Source: Calamus simplicifolius
Lineage: Eukaryota > Streptophyta > Magnoliopsida > Arecales > Arecaceae
Length of the DNA: 64,000 nt
Assembly (NCBI GenBank): GCA_900491605.1
Contig: UESW01004623.1
Span: 692,172-756,171, forward strand
Direction: 5' to 3'
The notes under the pieces were generated by a model that worked only from the letters and a program-made list of their open reading frames with translations, did no database searches and was not told where the DNA came from. Of this stretch, positions 10,975-23,655 are shown in pieces. Both the position numbers and the translations under genes were made by a program. Every line of letters begins with the position of its first letter. Within the stretch, counting starts at the first letter, position 1.

Positions 10975-11445
10975 AATACATTTCTAGAAGTAAGCATATG
11001 AAGAAGTTAACACAACACAGCAGATGCCATGGTGATTGCAGCATTGTATCTCTACGTACAATGGAGTTGTGAAACAAGCTTATCATAAAATTTGGAATTC
11101 TATTTGGCTAATCCTTCCTTGTTCTTCTACTTTTTTTTCACCTCTATCAAACTTCTTTTCTTTGTAAATACTTTAGTGAGTTTGGGCTGGGCATTGCCCT
11201 CTCCTTTTATTGAAAATAAAGGGAGGAGGAAAAAACAGAAGAAAAGGACCTGTGTTATGAGAAAACTAATTCCTTAAAACTATTCATTCATTCACAGTTG
11301 TCATGAATCTGAACAATGAAAACTTGCCCATCAAATTTCCTTAGAAAAATACCCACCAAAAAATATTAATAAATAAAGTAAAATAAAAAACGATGATAAC
11401 TTAAGGCACAAGTGGAAAACAAGAAGGAAGATTTTTATAATAAAC
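10975..11445. other. Intron 3 remnant of AKR gene A
   Basis: AT-rich DNA follows the GTTTAT donor of exon 3. I see no fourth exon between the donor and the LTR end at 10974, so the last exon, if it exists, lies beyond the retrotransposon to the left of the window. Confidence 0.55.
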
Positions 11446-11625
11446 CTGTGCAACAGTCTTTCCTCTAGCCTTGGCTATCTCGTTGAGCACGTCAGACGCC
11501 ATTACCATATTCCTACTATCTGGGTGATGTTGGCCTCCTATAGGAGAGTAAGCAGTCACATGTATACCCTTCTCCTTGCAAAATTCCCTGAGCTTTTTCT
11601 GCTGCCAAACTGGGTTCATCTCCAC
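11446..11625 (-). CDS. AKR gene A, exon 3
   Basis: Sixty codons from VEMNPVWQQKKLREF to GKTVAQ. The acceptor is CTAG before GTG at 11625 and the donor is GTTTAT at 11445. It encodes part of the second half of the TIM barrel. Length and phase equal those of exon 3 of gene B (180 nt). See exon 1 of gene A for function. Confidence 0.85.
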
Positions 11626-11704
11626 CTAGACAGTTAATCTTCTCTTAGAACCACCAGGAAAAAGATTTAATTGCTTTCTATTATAGAAATAATAACCAAC
11701 ATAC

Positions 11705-11948
11705 CTGGTTCACAGCTGGAGGAATTTGAGCAAACTTGAGCAGCTCTTCTAATTTCCTTCTTGAGAAATTGCTAACCCCAATCGACCTTACTAGACCGAG
11801 CTTTTGGCACTCTTCCATGGCCTCCCATACAGACTTCAAGTCCAAGGGAAGAATGTCTTCCTCATTAAAAGGTATGGTGAACGACCCAGGCTTTAATCTC
11901 ATAGGCCAATGGATGAGATAGAGATCAAGGTAATCTAGTTGAAGATTT
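11705..11948 (-). CDS. AKR gene A, exon 2
   Basis: 244 nt, from the last base of codon 104 to AVNQ. It contains YLIHWP, whose His (residue 117) is the active-site histidine of aldo-keto reductases, and the family signature LGLVRSIGVSNFS. The acceptor is TATAG and the donor is GTATGT at 11704. Intron 2 is only 79 nt. Confidence 0.88.
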
Positions 11949-12340
11949 CTATACAATGAACAAAAATATCAAATGAGTTTAGTGAGAGAGGATTTCAATG
12001 GTGTCTTTACGTAAGTTGATTTCATCTTGTTTTGCTTTGTCCCGCATTTCCGAAGCTTAATGGACTAGCTACCCGTCTTCTTTCTCGAAAACTAAAATAT
12101 TAAACGAGTTAATAAAACACAAATGATACACGAGGTACTAGCGATTGCACTGGTCTTCCATTTGGATTATATTCATTTCCATACTTAGGTAGGTGTTTTC
12201 TAAACTCCTGAGTAATTTTTGTTTGATTGTTTTAGTAAAATGATTGGTAGTACTCATCCTTGTTATTTTGATTTCTTTTTTCATGTAATCCAAATATATA
12301 ACAATAATAATAACAAAGCTTTAATTCTAAATCGATGACG

Positions 12341-12345
12341 CATAA
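12341..12345. repeat. Target site duplication (left) of gypsy element 2
   Basis: CATAA precedes the LTR start TGATGCGG and is repeated exactly at 21201-21205 after the other LTR. Confidence 0.8.
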
Positions 12346-13993
12346 TGATGCGGTACAAGGGCAGGGAGTGATTATGCAATCAATAAACTAATGGAAATTA
12401 ATTTTTTAAGTATTTTAGAAGATGGCCAATTCATCCAAAAATAAGAGAAAGAGTAAGAGAGCAGATTTTGTGATGTAGAAAGTAATGGTTTAGGAATAGA
12501 CTTTTAGAAAAAATAAGAAAATGTATCAGGAAAGTCTGGAATTGAGAAACTCTAGAAAATACATGCTCATAAACTTTCATAGAATCAGAATCACAAGAGT
12601 CAGAGAAAGGTAGATTTATCCGACGATGATGCGCTCTTAGTGTTAGTAGAAGATCTTTCACTAGAGGGCAGAATTTCTGGATGAAAATTCTATCTTCTAC
12701 ATAAGGTTTCTTGATCTCGATTCAGGAGCAAAGAAGGCATCCTTGGCTTTGAAGATGAACCCAAAGAGGGGCGACAGCTTTGGAGAGAGAGGACAACGGC
12801 TTTGGAAATAAATCAAGAGAGGAGCGGGGCGGCGGGTTTGAAAATAAATCAAGAGAGGGGCGGTGGTTTTGGGATGAAGGGAGGGTGGCGACTAGGGTTC
12901 AAAGTATGGATGCCTAGAATTTAGGGGAGGTGATGGTCGGTTATGGTGGCATAAGGATTAGGGTTTCTTTGATGGAGCTTGGTAGAGGAGATGGACTAAA
13001 CTAGGGTTTGGTAGTAAGAACACTTCAGCCTCATGCTTAACTCCCTCACGGAGGATCGATTGCTCAAGGCAACGAAAATCTTTGGCCTCACGCCTAACTC
13101 CCTCACGAAGGATCAATTACTTAAGGCAACAGACATAGAACTTGGAAGAAAGTTCTCAAGAAAAAAAATTTATCTATTAACATTCTATTCTTTCATCGTT
13201 TAAGAGAAGGGTTTTATAGACCTATCATGCCATTACAAGGTAAGTGCAACAATTAGAGTAATAAATGATAGTGATTATAAAATATGGTAGAATTGCATAG
13301 CAAAAAATTTTCTTTCCTTTATTTGATTTGACCAAAATGGCAACAACAATATATAGTTCCAATTGGTGGTGAGGGACCACAAGCAAAGAAGGAAGCTTTG
13401 GGGTGACATCCTTCTTTCTTTTCTTTTGTCAACAAGGTCCATATGGGGTGCAAGATTCTTTCCAGAATGGTTGAGATGCTGATCTTTATTTTCATTAAAG
13501 TCTAGCAGGGGACCACCGATTTCTTTCTTATGTGGCGCCTAAGGTTGCCAACATTGTAGGTGGCGACATGGAGAGAGAAGATTGATTCCACGTCATCAAT
13601 TCAGATGAAGGCAGATCTAAAAAAGGGAGAAGATTGATTCCACATCATCAATCCTGGTATAGGCGGATTCAATCCATGCAGAACTCCAAGGGTAGGGTAT
13701 TAATAAGGTTGGAGAAGATCGGATGGTTGTTCAATACTACCTAATTTGTGGAGGCTTCTTCTGAATATCTTCAGCAGGGTTTCAACAAGAGTAATACACT
13801 TCCCTTGAATTATTACAGAACTCAAATAAAATGAAAATGCATGACTTAAACATTGGACTAAACCAAACTTGACTGATTCAGTAACAGAATGGACTCAACC
13901 AACTAGGACAGAAAGAAAAAATTTATGGAACTTCTAGGGTTCAGAGATCCAAATGAAACCTGTAGCCTTTTTCTAACTTTTTCTCTTGCACCA
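12346..13993 (-). repeat. 3' LTR of gypsy element 2
   Basis: It runs TGATGCGGTACAAGGGC...CTCTTGCACCA on the plus strand and aligns along its length with 19500-21200. It holds two copies of a 57-bp unit near 13025-13130, where the other LTR has three. Confidence 0.85.
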
Positions 13994-14127
13994 ATTCTCT
14001 CGAGGTGGAAGGAACTTGACCCCATCGAGTAAAGGTCGGTTCGACTCTGGTACTCCTCTAGCAGGTTTGGGTCCAAACTTTGCAAATTTTCTCTAGAAAT
14101 TCATGAGTCCTCAGATTCGGGCCGATC

Positions 14128-14829
14128 TTACCAACGAACCAAGTATCGCTGGTAACCTCTGTTTTGGGTTAAGATAGCTTGATCATCCAGAATTCGCTCA
14201 ATCTTATCCTTTTGCTCAGGCTTAATAGTAGGTGGACACACAGGGGTGGTCTCGCTCTCAAAGAAAGGGTTAGGTCCGAAAGCCTCACTAGGTATCATCA
14301 CTGGCTTTCTATACTCTACTAAGTCTGAAATATTGAAAGTAGAGCTAATGCCTAACTCAAGAGGTAATTCTAGCATATAGGCATTGGTTCTCACTTTCTT
14401 CATCACCCTAAAAGGACCAGCTCCACGAGCATGTAACTTTCTAATGGCTCCCGAAGAAAACTGCTTAGGCCTTAACCTAACCATGACATAATCTCCTTCC
14501 ATAAACTCTTGAACTCATTTTTGGGAATTAGCCAACCATTTATATGTTTCATTATTTAAGTTAATCTTTGCACTAATCTTCCTATGCAAGTCCTTAATAT
14601 GCTGGGCAAATGATGATGCAGACTTGGAGACTCGTGTGTGAATAGGTAATGGAATTAAGTCAAGTGCCTTGTTGGGCTTGTACCCATGGATAATTTTGAA
14701 TGGGCTCTTTCTAGTGGACCTATTGACCGAAGCATTGTAAGCAAACTCAGCTCTAGATAGCAACAAATCCCAATTTCTAGTGTTTTTTTCTACAAGGCAT
14801 CTCAGAAGATTTTCTAGACTACGGTTCAC
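14128..14829 (-). pseudogene. Integrase remnant of gypsy element 2
   Basis: Fragments VNRSLENLLRCL...AEFAYNASVNRST and then MVRLRPKQFSSGAIRKLHARGAGPFRV are the integrase core end and GPY/F region of a gypsy element. The stretch upstream to about 15400 still shows decayed integrase, including a stop in HP-stop-TDGQTEVVNR (CAA to TAA). The final DDQAILTQNRGYQRYLVRW looks like the first part of a chromodomain. Confidence 0.75.
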
Positions 14830-15405
14830 TACTTCTGTCTGGCCATCGGTTTAGGGATGGTAAGCTATGAAAAAGTTTAACTTAGTCCATAACTTAAGCC
14901 AGAGGGTCTTTAAAAATAGCCGGTGAATCAAATATCCCTATCTGAAACTATGGTCTTAGGTAAGCCATGAAGTCTAACGATCTTGTTAAAAAATAGTTGG
15001 GCTATCCTAAATGCATTGAAGGTTGGGAACAAGGCAAGAAATGGGCTATCTTAAAGAACCTATCAACCATTACACAAATTGAATTATGTTTTCTTTGGGT
15101 CCTAGGTAATCCTAACAAAAAATCTATACTCAAATCTTACCAAGGGCGCTCGGGTACAGACAAAAGGGTGTAAAGGCTAGTGTTCTGTTCCCGCTATTTA
15201 GCAACAGTGCAGGTTCTACACCTGGCCACAATTTGTGCTACGTCCCTTTTTAAACTAGGCCAAAAGAACTGGTCTTCTATAGCTAAGATCATCTTATCCT
15301 TACCAAAATGACTAGCTAGTCCTCATGCATGGATCTCCCAAACTAGGAATTTTTTTAATGACGTTCTAGGGATGCAGAGACGATGGTGCCAAAACAAATA
15401 ACCAT

Positions 15406-15926
15406 CTAAGAGGGTATATCCCTATACTTACTAGATGGTCCATTGGTCAAAGTCTGATGAATGTCCTTAAAGTCGGGGCATGACTCATACTTTTCCTTCA
15501 GTTGTTCAAACCTTATAACCTCAGTCCTAATAGAGTTTAAGAGTAGGGATCGACGACTAAAGGCATCTGCCACCTTATTTTCGGTTTTGGCTCTATGTTT
15601 CAATATAAAAGTATAGGCCTGGATGTATTCTACCCATTTTGTGTGCTTAGGGTTAAGCTTCTTCTGAGAATTTAGGAACCTAAGGGCCTCATGATCATAA
15701 AAACAATATAAATTCATGCGGTAGCAAGTAGTGTCTCCAATACCTCAAAGCTTGCACTACTGCATAAAATTTTTTTATCATAGGTAGAATGCCTAATCTT
15801 AGCACCATTGAGCTTCTTACTAAAGAATGCTACTGGATGGTTCTCTTGGATTAGGACTCCTCCTATCCCTACACATGAGGCATCACAAGCAACCTCAAAC
15901 ACTTTGGAAAAATCAAATAATTTCAA
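15406..15926 (-). pseudogene. RNase H remnant of gypsy element 2
   Basis: VFEVACDASCVGIGGVLIQENHPVAFFSKKL is the start of gypsy RNase H; YDHEALRFLNSQKKLNPKHTKW and ENKVADAFSRR are its end. A frame break lies near 15714-15717. Confidence 0.8.
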
Positions 15927-15958
15927 AATGGGTGCCTAGGTCATTTTGTCCTTAAGTT

Positions 15959-17187
15959 CTAGGAAGGCTCTATTGGCGGCTTTGGTCCATTTAAAATCTT
16001 CCTTCCTAATACAACGGTAATGAATGCAACTATCGTACTAAACCCCCTAATGAATCTCCTATAGAAGGTAGTTAGGCCATGAAAACTATGAACTTCATGG
16101 ATACTAGTAGGTACTGGCCACTCAACTATAGACTTGATCTTCTCTGGGTCAACCAACACTCCATAGGTCACAACAAATCCTAAGAAGTCAACTCTATGGG
16201 TCAAGAAATCATACTTTTTGAGGTTAGTATAGAGATTATCATTTCTAAGGGCATGACATACTTGCCTAAGGTGGTCTAGATGGTCTTTTTTGGTCTTATA
16301 GTAAATCAGGATATTATCAAAATAGACTACAATAATTTTTTCTATGAACATCCTAAGAACTTAGGCCATGATCATCATAAATATACTCGGTGTATTGGAC
16401 AAGCCAAAAGGCATCATTATCCGCTCACATATAGGCAATTCTTAGTTTTAAATGCAGTCTTCCACTCATCCCCAGGTCTAACTCTAACCTGGTGATAACC
16501 ACTCTTAAGGTCAATCTTTGAGAATGTGGTTGCACTGGCCATCATGTCTAACATGTCATCTAGACGGGGTATGAATAATCTATATTTGATGGTAATCTTA
16601 TTGATAGCTCGACTGTCTATGCACATCCTTCATGTACCATCTTTCTTAGGGGTTAATAGGACTAAAACAGCACAAGGACTCAAACTTTTCCTAATAAATC
16701 CTTTCTTAAGTAACTCTCCAATCTGTTTTTGCAACTCAAGATGTTCAGCTGGGTTCATCCTATAGTGGGGCAGGTTGAGCAAAGTGGCTTCCAGGATTAG
16801 GTCAATGGCATGCTAAATATCCCTAAGGGATGAAAGGTGGTCAGAAAGGTCTTTGAAAAAGACATCTTTGAATTTTTCTAAAATTTTTCTAACTTCTTGA
16901 GGGTGCTCTATGGAGGTCGGATCTTGGGTTTTCCTAGCTATCAATATCCAAATGGGTGAACCTTCATTGATTTCTTGTTTTAATTTTTTAGTACTAATTA
17001 GGTTTAATTCCGGCTTCTTCTCTTTTAATTGACTCGAACCCCTTTTAATGTCATCCTTAGGTGGGGTAGGGTAAACCATAATTTTCTTTCCATTATAATT
17101 AAAGGAACACAAATTTGGTCGGCCAAAAAGGGTCTTATCATGGTCGAATAACCAAGGTCTATCCAGAATGAGACTGCTTACTTCCAT
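15959..17187 (-). pseudogene. Reverse transcriptase remnant of gypsy element 2
   Basis: Segments at 16813-17187 (post-protease linker, ILDRPWLFDHD), 16417-16626 (CIDSRAINKITIKYR...FSKIDLKSGYHQV) and 15959-16351 (VVYFDNILIYYKTKKDHL) together make a gypsy RT. The catalytic YFDD motif has become YFDN. Several stops and frameshifts separate the pieces. Confidence 0.8.
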
Positions 17188-17292
17188 GGGTAAGACATCA
17201 CACCATATCTTTTCTTGATAAGACTAAAACTGGATTTGGACTGGGCATCTCATCTTGATAGGTATGGAGGTAGAATCTATCCATGACACTTT

Positions 17293-18579
17293 CTAGGGGT
17301 TAGGATGTGGAACATGTGTTACTCCTAGAGTTTTGACTGCACCGAATGAAATGTCATTAACACAACTTTTATTATCTATGATGAGTTTGCAAACCTTATC
17401 CCCTATCTTGAGAAAAGTATGTAGGATGTTAGTCCTATACCAATCCTTTTGAACTTTGGTTTGAGATAGGATGCACCTCACAACTCCTAATAGGTCGAGC
17501 TCTATGAATTCCTCTCCTCCCTCATACTTCTCAACTAAATTCAATCCAGCCTCATAAATTTCTTCCTCGCATTCCTCACTAGGCTCGTGGTTTTCTTTCT
17601 CAAACTCACCTATGTATAAGGACCTAGCGGGACATTGGCTAGTGAAGTGGCATGTATTATGATACTTAAAACATGCTGAGTTAGGAACATAGGTCCTATA
17701 GGTTTTGGGTGCCTTACCCTTATCATCTGATCTGTTCATAGGGGTGCCTAGGTTGGGTCAACTGTTTGGAGCTTGACTGGGTCCTGGTCTCTAGGTTGGG
17801 GTATTAGTCCTGGAAGGTTCTGATCGATGAAACATGGGTTGTCTCTGGAACCTCTCACAATTTCTAGCAACTTGGTAAGCTTGTTCTAGATCATTGACTT
17901 CTCTTAAATATAGTTCCCTCTGAATATCTTTCCTTAGACCAGCTCTAAACCTAGAAAGGGTGGCCTCTTTCGACTCAACAATGTGACATCTCAGGACAAA
18001 TTCATCAAATTTCTCAATGTACTCAGAAATGATTTTGTTGCCTTAGCTTAAGCTTTGCCATTGGTCTAAGAGTTTCTGTTGATAGAACATGGGTGCATAC
18101 TTCTCTCTTAGTCTAACTTTTATGGCTCTTCAGGTGGTTATGGAAATATTACCTTTCCATCTAATCAACATCTCAATATTCCCCCAGTATAACCTAGCTT
18201 ATCGAACTAATCTAAGTTTGATAAATTTATATTATCTTTCTTCGGTCATCTTATACCACTCAAAATATTGATCCATTTCACCTTTCCAATCAACATACAC
18301 CTTGGGGTCTAAACTTTCATCAAAAGTGAGCTCTTCTAATCTGATATTCCAAAGAATTCTCTTATTTGGATCCACAATATTAGGATTGGATCTCCTATGG
18401 TAGTACTCTGGATCACGGTTTGGGGCTCTTCTAGGCTTAGGATGTGGGGTTGATAGACGAGGGTCTAACTCAGGCTCAGTCATGGACTCACGACTCTCCT
18501 CTAGGGATTTTACTCGATCATTCAATAGGGTCAACTGCTCAGTAATGGTCCTAAGCATGGCTCCAAAATCATTATTCAT
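17293..18579 (-). pseudogene. Gag and protease remnant of gypsy element 2
   Basis: It starts at an ATG at 18579 (MNNDFGAMLRTITEQL) and contains KVYVDWKGEMDQYFEWY of chromovirus gag. The knuckle (CFKYHNTCHFTSQC) has lost its second Cys. The protease site reads CKLIIDNKSCVN instead of an Asp-Ser/Gly-Gly triad. The part between 17740 and 18231 is gag with several frame breaks. Confidence 0.75.
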
Positions 18580-19480
18580 GGGTGGTTCTAATGGTGACTG
18601 ACTCTGACTTGGTTGGTATGGAGCTCCTGATCTAATGGTTATACACGATTAAAGCAAGCACACAAATGACTGAAGACTGACTTGTACTATAGTTTACTAG
18701 ACCTAGCAATCCAAGTAAATTGAGTCGACTAAGTCACAACCACGATAATAAGTATGCTGTTTACTGGCCAGGTAAGAGGTGGGGTTATGGAAGGCTCTCC
18801 TCACTCTTGCAGAGACCTAATTAAAGAACCACAAGTTTGCTTAAGGCATTTGCCGTTTGTCCCCAAGCTTTAGATACCAGCTTATAGACACAAATGTTGA
18901 CTTGGATGTAACTAGTTTTTCCAAGTTAAGTTGAACTGAACTTGTGGGTGTCCCTAATACTCAATTAAGTGCTACTCGATTTTAAAATTAAGGCTTAGGT
19001 TCACAATGTAGGTTGATGGTTTTCTGGGCCAAGGAAGGGTAATGAAATCCCTACCTTATCTTAGATCACTCGGTGCCCTTAAATAACTTAAAAAAAAGAT
19101 GAACACTCAAGACACGAATTAGCGTGTCGGGCCCTCTACCAGAAATATTCATGTTCGGCCTTGGCTCATTACTTCCATGGGTCATAAATATATTTGCATA
19201 TACCTGCTCAGGAGGCATGACACTTTAGGGTTCAGGAATGCAACAATACAGAATTTCAGCAAGGTTTGATTTTAGCACCAACAGGTTGCAGAAAATAACA
19301 GTAAGGAATTTAATTTAAAATTTATATGCATATAGTAGAGGCATGGTAAATTATCAAAAAAATAATTTTAAATTGAAATAATCACGTTTTGATAGGTTTC
19401 ATTATAGAGGAAGTTATAGGTCATGTGCAGAAATTATAGCAGAACAGAAATCTAGTATGTGATGCAAAATATGTCTAACC
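18580..19480. other. Leader region of gypsy element 2
   Basis: Between gag and the primer site. No gene seen; this is the untranslated leader of the element. Confidence 0.5.
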
Positions 19481-19495
19481 TATGCTTTGATACCA
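19481..19495 (-). other. Primer binding site of gypsy element 2
   Basis: On the element strand, TGGTATCAAAGCATA, one base off the initiator-Met tRNA consensus TGGTATCAGAGC. It lies 4 nt from the LTR end. Confidence 0.75.
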
Positions 19496-19499
19496 AGAT

Positions 19500-21200
19500 T
19501 GATACAGCACAAGGGCAGAGGGTAATTATACAGTTAATAAAATAATAAAAATTATTTTTTAAAGTATTTTAGAAGATGGCTAATTCACCTAAAGATAAGA
19601 GAAAGAGTAAGAGAGTAGATTATGTGATGTAGAAAGTAACGATTTAGGAACAGACTTTTAGAAAAGATGAGGAAGCATACCAGAAAAGTCTAAAATTGAG
19701 AAACTCTAGAGAAGATATGCTCATAAACTTTCACAAAATTAGAATCATAGAGCAAAGAAAAGGTAGATTTACCCAACAATGATGCGCTCTTAGTATTAGT
19801 AGAAGATCTTTCACTAGCGGGCATGATTTCTTGATGAGAATACTATCTTTAACGTGAGGTTTTCTGATCTCGATTCATGGGCAAAGAAGGCATCCTCGGC
19901 TTTGGAGATGAATCCAGAGAGGGGCAGTGGCTTTGGAGAGAGAGGGCGGCAGCTTTAGAAATAAATCAAGAGAGGGGGGCGGCGGGTTTGGAAATAAATC
20001 AAGAGATGGGCGGTGATTTGGGATAAAGGGAGGGCGGCGGCTAGGGTTCCAAGTATGAATGCTTAGAATTTAGGGAGGGTAATGGTTGGTTATGGTGGTA
20101 TAAGGATTATGGTTTCTTTGGTAGAGCTTGGTAGAGAAGATGGACTAGATTAGGGTTTGGTAGTAAGAATACTTTGGCCTCACGCCTAACTTCCTCATGG
20201 AGGATCAATTGCTTAAGGCAACAAAAATCTTAGGCCTCACATCTAACTCCCTCATGGAAGATCAATTGCTCAAGGCAACGAAAATCTTTGGCCTTACGCC
20301 TAACTCCCTCACGGAGGATCAATTGCTCAAGGCAACTAACATAGAACTTGGAGGAAAGTTCTCAAGAAAATTTTTTTCATCTATTCATATTTTGTTCTTT
20401 CATCGTTTCAAGAGAAGGGTTTTATAGACCTCTCATGCCATTACAAAGTAAGTGCAACAATTAGAGTAATAAATGATAGGGATTACAAATTATGATAGAA
20501 TTGCATAGCAAAAAATCTTCTTTCCTTCATTTGATTTGACCAAAATGGTAGCAACAATATATAGTCCAATTGGTGGCGAGGGACCACAAGCAAAGAAGGA
20601 AGCTTTGGGGTGACATCCTTCTTTCTTTTCTTTTATCAACAAGGTCCATATGGGGTGCAAGATCCTTTCCAGAATGGTTAATGCTGATCTTTATTTCTAT
20701 TAAAGCATAGCAGGGGACCACCGATTTCTTCCTTATGAGATGCCCAAGGTTGCCAACATTGTAGGTGGCGATATGGATGGAGAAGATTGATTTTTACGTC
20801 ATCAATCCAGATGAAGGCGAATCCAATGAAGGGAGAAGATTGATTCCATATCATCAATCCTAATGTAGGCGGATCCAATCCATGCAAATCTCTAAGGGTA
20901 GGGTATGAATAAGGTTGGAGAAGATTGAATGGTTGTCCAATACTACCTAATATGGGGGGCCTTCTTCTGAATATCTTCAGTAGGGTTTCAACAAGAGTAA
21001 TACACTTTCCTTGAATTATTACAAGACTCAAATAAAATAAAAATGCATGACCTAGATATTGAACTAAACCAAACTTGACTAACTCAGTAACAGACTGGAC
21101 TTAACTAACTAGAAAAGAAAGAAAAAAATTATGAAACTTCTAGGGTTTAGAGATCCAAATGGAACCCTGCAGCCTTTTTTTTACTCTTGCTCCTACACCA
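19500..21200 (-). repeat. 5' LTR of gypsy element 2
   Basis: It runs TGATACAGCACAAGGGC...TCCTACACCA. It is about 53 bp longer than its partner, mainly because of a third 57-bp unit. Confidence 0.85.
20173..20343. repeat. 57-bp tandem repeat, three units, in the LTR
   Basis: The unit GGCCTCACGCCTAACTCCCT... recurs three times here and only twice in the other LTR (13025-13130). Because 57 is a multiple of three it gives a short repeated open frame (EDQLLKATKI), which is not a gene. Confidence 0.85.
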
Positions 21201-21205
21201 CATAA
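21201..21205. repeat. Target site duplication (right) of gypsy element 2
   Basis: CATAA follows the LTR end CACCA and matches 12341-12345. Confidence 0.8.
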
Positions 21206-21807
21206 GTCTTGGTATCTTCTTCATTTTCAAATTAGAGTAACAATTCTTTAATTTTTAAAATGATCATTGAAATTATAAAGCAAGTTGCATTTAAGTCTCT
21301 ATTGTACAGTGTATCATATAATTGGACTAGATATTTAAAATTTCCCATGTTGTTGCTGATTTAAATTATTAAATTTGTTTTCTCTTCTTCATGTGTCTTC
21401 ATGATCAACGTAAGTAATCTTAGCCTCAAGTTCTTATTGAAAAAGAAAAAATTTAGGAACCTTTAAATCTTGAATTTCTTTGGCTTTTATGTGAGAGGTT
21501 TTTATGTCAAGGCTATATGAAAATCCAATACTACACCTGTAAAAACAAGAGAAGAAAATTTATAAACAACCTACATAATTTACAAGTTTTCATAGCATAA
21601 CAATTGTGTTGTAAGTTTGCTTCAAACAATATGTTGATTTTTCAAATTATGATTATGTAAAATATGGAATATTTTTTACCTACAAATTATGCATATTTAT
21701 CAACTTTTTAGTCAATCCTAACAAATATGGAAATATGTAATACGTTTCTTTGTTAAATAACTTATTAACTTAACAAAGATCCACCATTTAGATGCTTAGT
21801 TTATGCT
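21206..21807. other. Intron 1 of AKR gene A between two insertions
   Basis: AT-rich DNA; no gene or clear repeat seen. Confidence 0.5.
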
Positions 21808-22650
21808 TGTTGGGCCTGATGTAGTGCTATCAAGGCCCAGGTTGGGCTAACTTGTATTGGGCTGGATGTAAATTCAAGGATTGGGATTAAATCAAGTCAC
21901 GGGTGTATATAGGCTTGGGTATTAGTTTAATCTCATTGGGTTAGTCCATGAGAGTTTTTGTTGAGTCAGGCCTGGCCTACTTGGTGGATGTATTTAAGCT
22001 CTAGTCTTTTGGGTTTGGATGGAATAAGAAACATATTCTTTTCTTTCAAGAAAGTTTTCTCTCATCATCTTATCACTTCTCTCCCTCCTACCGTTATGGT
22101 AGAATCCCAGCTTTCGTGCATGGTAAGGGGGAGGCATCTCCCTTCCATGATCAGATCCAAGAAAGGATGACGGATGCATGGGGAGGGAGGCTTTGTGCTT
22201 CCATTGCATGGGATTCAATGCAGGATTGGGTACCACTCTAGGAATGTCCCAAGCTTCCTTCCATGAGAGGACCCCTTCCAGGAATCCTTTCATGAGAGGA
22301 CCCCACGTGAAGGGGTGAAGGGTGAGAGAGCTTTGTGAGGCGTTCGAAGAACGTGGAGTGGGTGGAATCATGGCATCATGAAGATGCTTCATGGAAGATG
22401 TTGACGCACATGGTGTAAGAAGTCCACGGGAAGGCATTGGAGGGGGAGCATTCCAGCAAAGAAGAAAATCAAGAAAAAAGATTAAAAAATCTGAAAAGAA
22501 ATTAGGGGCTGTGGGGATTCGAACTCAAGATTAAGGGCAAGCACATTACCGCTGTGCCAACCTGATCATTGGCAATAAAGGATGAAAGCACATGGTACTT
22601 CTCCAGCGAGGTTGATCTCATTGCTATTCATCAAGGACTAAACCCCAATA
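21808..22650 (+). repeat. 5' LTR of copia copy 1
   Basis: It runs TGTTGGGCCTGATG...AACCCCAATA (843 bp) and aligns with the LTRs at 30212-31091 and 33967-34887. The terminal CAACA has decayed to CAATA. Confidence 0.8.
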
Positions 22651-22652
22651 GT

Positions 22653-22665
22653 TGGTATCAGAGCC
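22653..22665 (+). other. Primer binding site of copia copy 1
   Basis: TGGTATCAGAGCC, matching the 3' end of initiator-Met tRNA. Confidence 0.85.
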
Positions 22666-22782
22666 AAGTTCAGAAAAAAGTTGTTTGAAGATCTTCAAGG
22701 GCTAAAAAATTTTAGCAATGCCTCATCAGGGTACTCTCAATTTATTGAAATAATTTGTGCTATTTTTGGTTGAGATCTGACC

Positions 22783-23655
22783 ATGGGTAGTAGCATAAAA
22801 ATAGATTTGAAGAAGTTTGATGGGAAGAAAAGTTTTTTCATGTGGAAAGTCCGGGTAGAGGACCTTCTTGTGTAGTAGAGTTTAGATCTGGCTTTGAAAG
22901 AAAGGCTAGATATAATGATAGATAAGCAGTGGATGTCATTGGAGAAGAAAGCATGTTCAGCGATCAGAGGATGTCTGGCAGATTTATCTCTTTATTCAGT
23001 GCTGGAGAAGAAGATCCTGAAGGGACTCTTCTCGAAGTTGCAAGCCCTCTATATGAAAAAAAATATGTGCAACAAGTTGATGTTGAAGAAGCATCTCTAC
23101 AACCTTTGGATGTCAGAAGGTGGAGATGTGCTGGGCCACATTCAGGTGTTCAACCAGATGAGCAATGAATTACTGAATGTCAGGGTTAAAATGGAGGACC
23201 AGATGAGCAATGAATTGCTGAATATCGGGCTCAAGATGGAGGAGAAAGATAAGGCACTTTTGCTATTGTGTTCGCTGCCCGCATCACATGACTCATTGGT
23301 TATGATACTGCTATACGGGAAGGAGACATTGTTCTATGAAGATATTATCTCGGTGCTTCAGATGAATGAGCAAAGAGAGAAGATGACTAAGAAAGCTATT
23401 CCCCAGGAGGGTCTATCAGTTGGGGAAGGGTCAGGCAGAGGTAAGGACAAAAGCAGACCTTGGAGATGGTCAAAGTCTAGGAAGGTTAAGTGCTACAAGT
23501 GTGGTGAGGTAAGATATTTCAAGAGAAACTATCCTAAGAGAAAAAATCATAAGGAAGAAAAGGGAGGATCTGAATCTATAAGTACAGTTATAGACCAGAA
23601 AGAGAAGGATGATTATCAGATGGTCACAAGCATAGCACAGAGATATGGACCTTGA
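22783..23655 (+). pseudogene. Gag of copia copy 1
   Basis: The frame starts at the ATG in ACCATGGG and matches the gag at 31274. Two adjacent TAG codons near 22873 (CAG CAG in relatives) interrupt it. It includes the UBN2-type gag domain and a knuckle CYKCGEVRYFKRNY, whose His and last Cys are lost. An in-frame 45-bp duplication gives MSNELLN twice (near 23158-23247). Confidence 0.8.

Larger units (their letters stand above)
12346..21200 (-). mobile_element. Decayed Ty3/gypsy element, chromovirus-like, in intron 1 of AKR gene A
   Basis: An 8855-bp element reads leftward with LTRs of 1648 bp (12346-13993) and 1701 bp (19500-21200), a tRNA-iMet type primer site at 19495, and a perfect CATAA duplication. 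The coding region 18579-14128 is gag, protease, RT, RNase H and integrase in that order, broken by many stops and shifts. A C-terminal YQRYLVRW motif resembles the start of a chromodomain, which suggests a chromovirus. Both LTRs are complete, so this is a full-length but old insertion. Confidence 0.88.

Noticed and set aside
20197..20427. 76-codon frame with repeated EDQLLKATK
   Set aside because: It is a 57-bp tandem repeat in an LTR that is present with a different copy number in the partner LTR.
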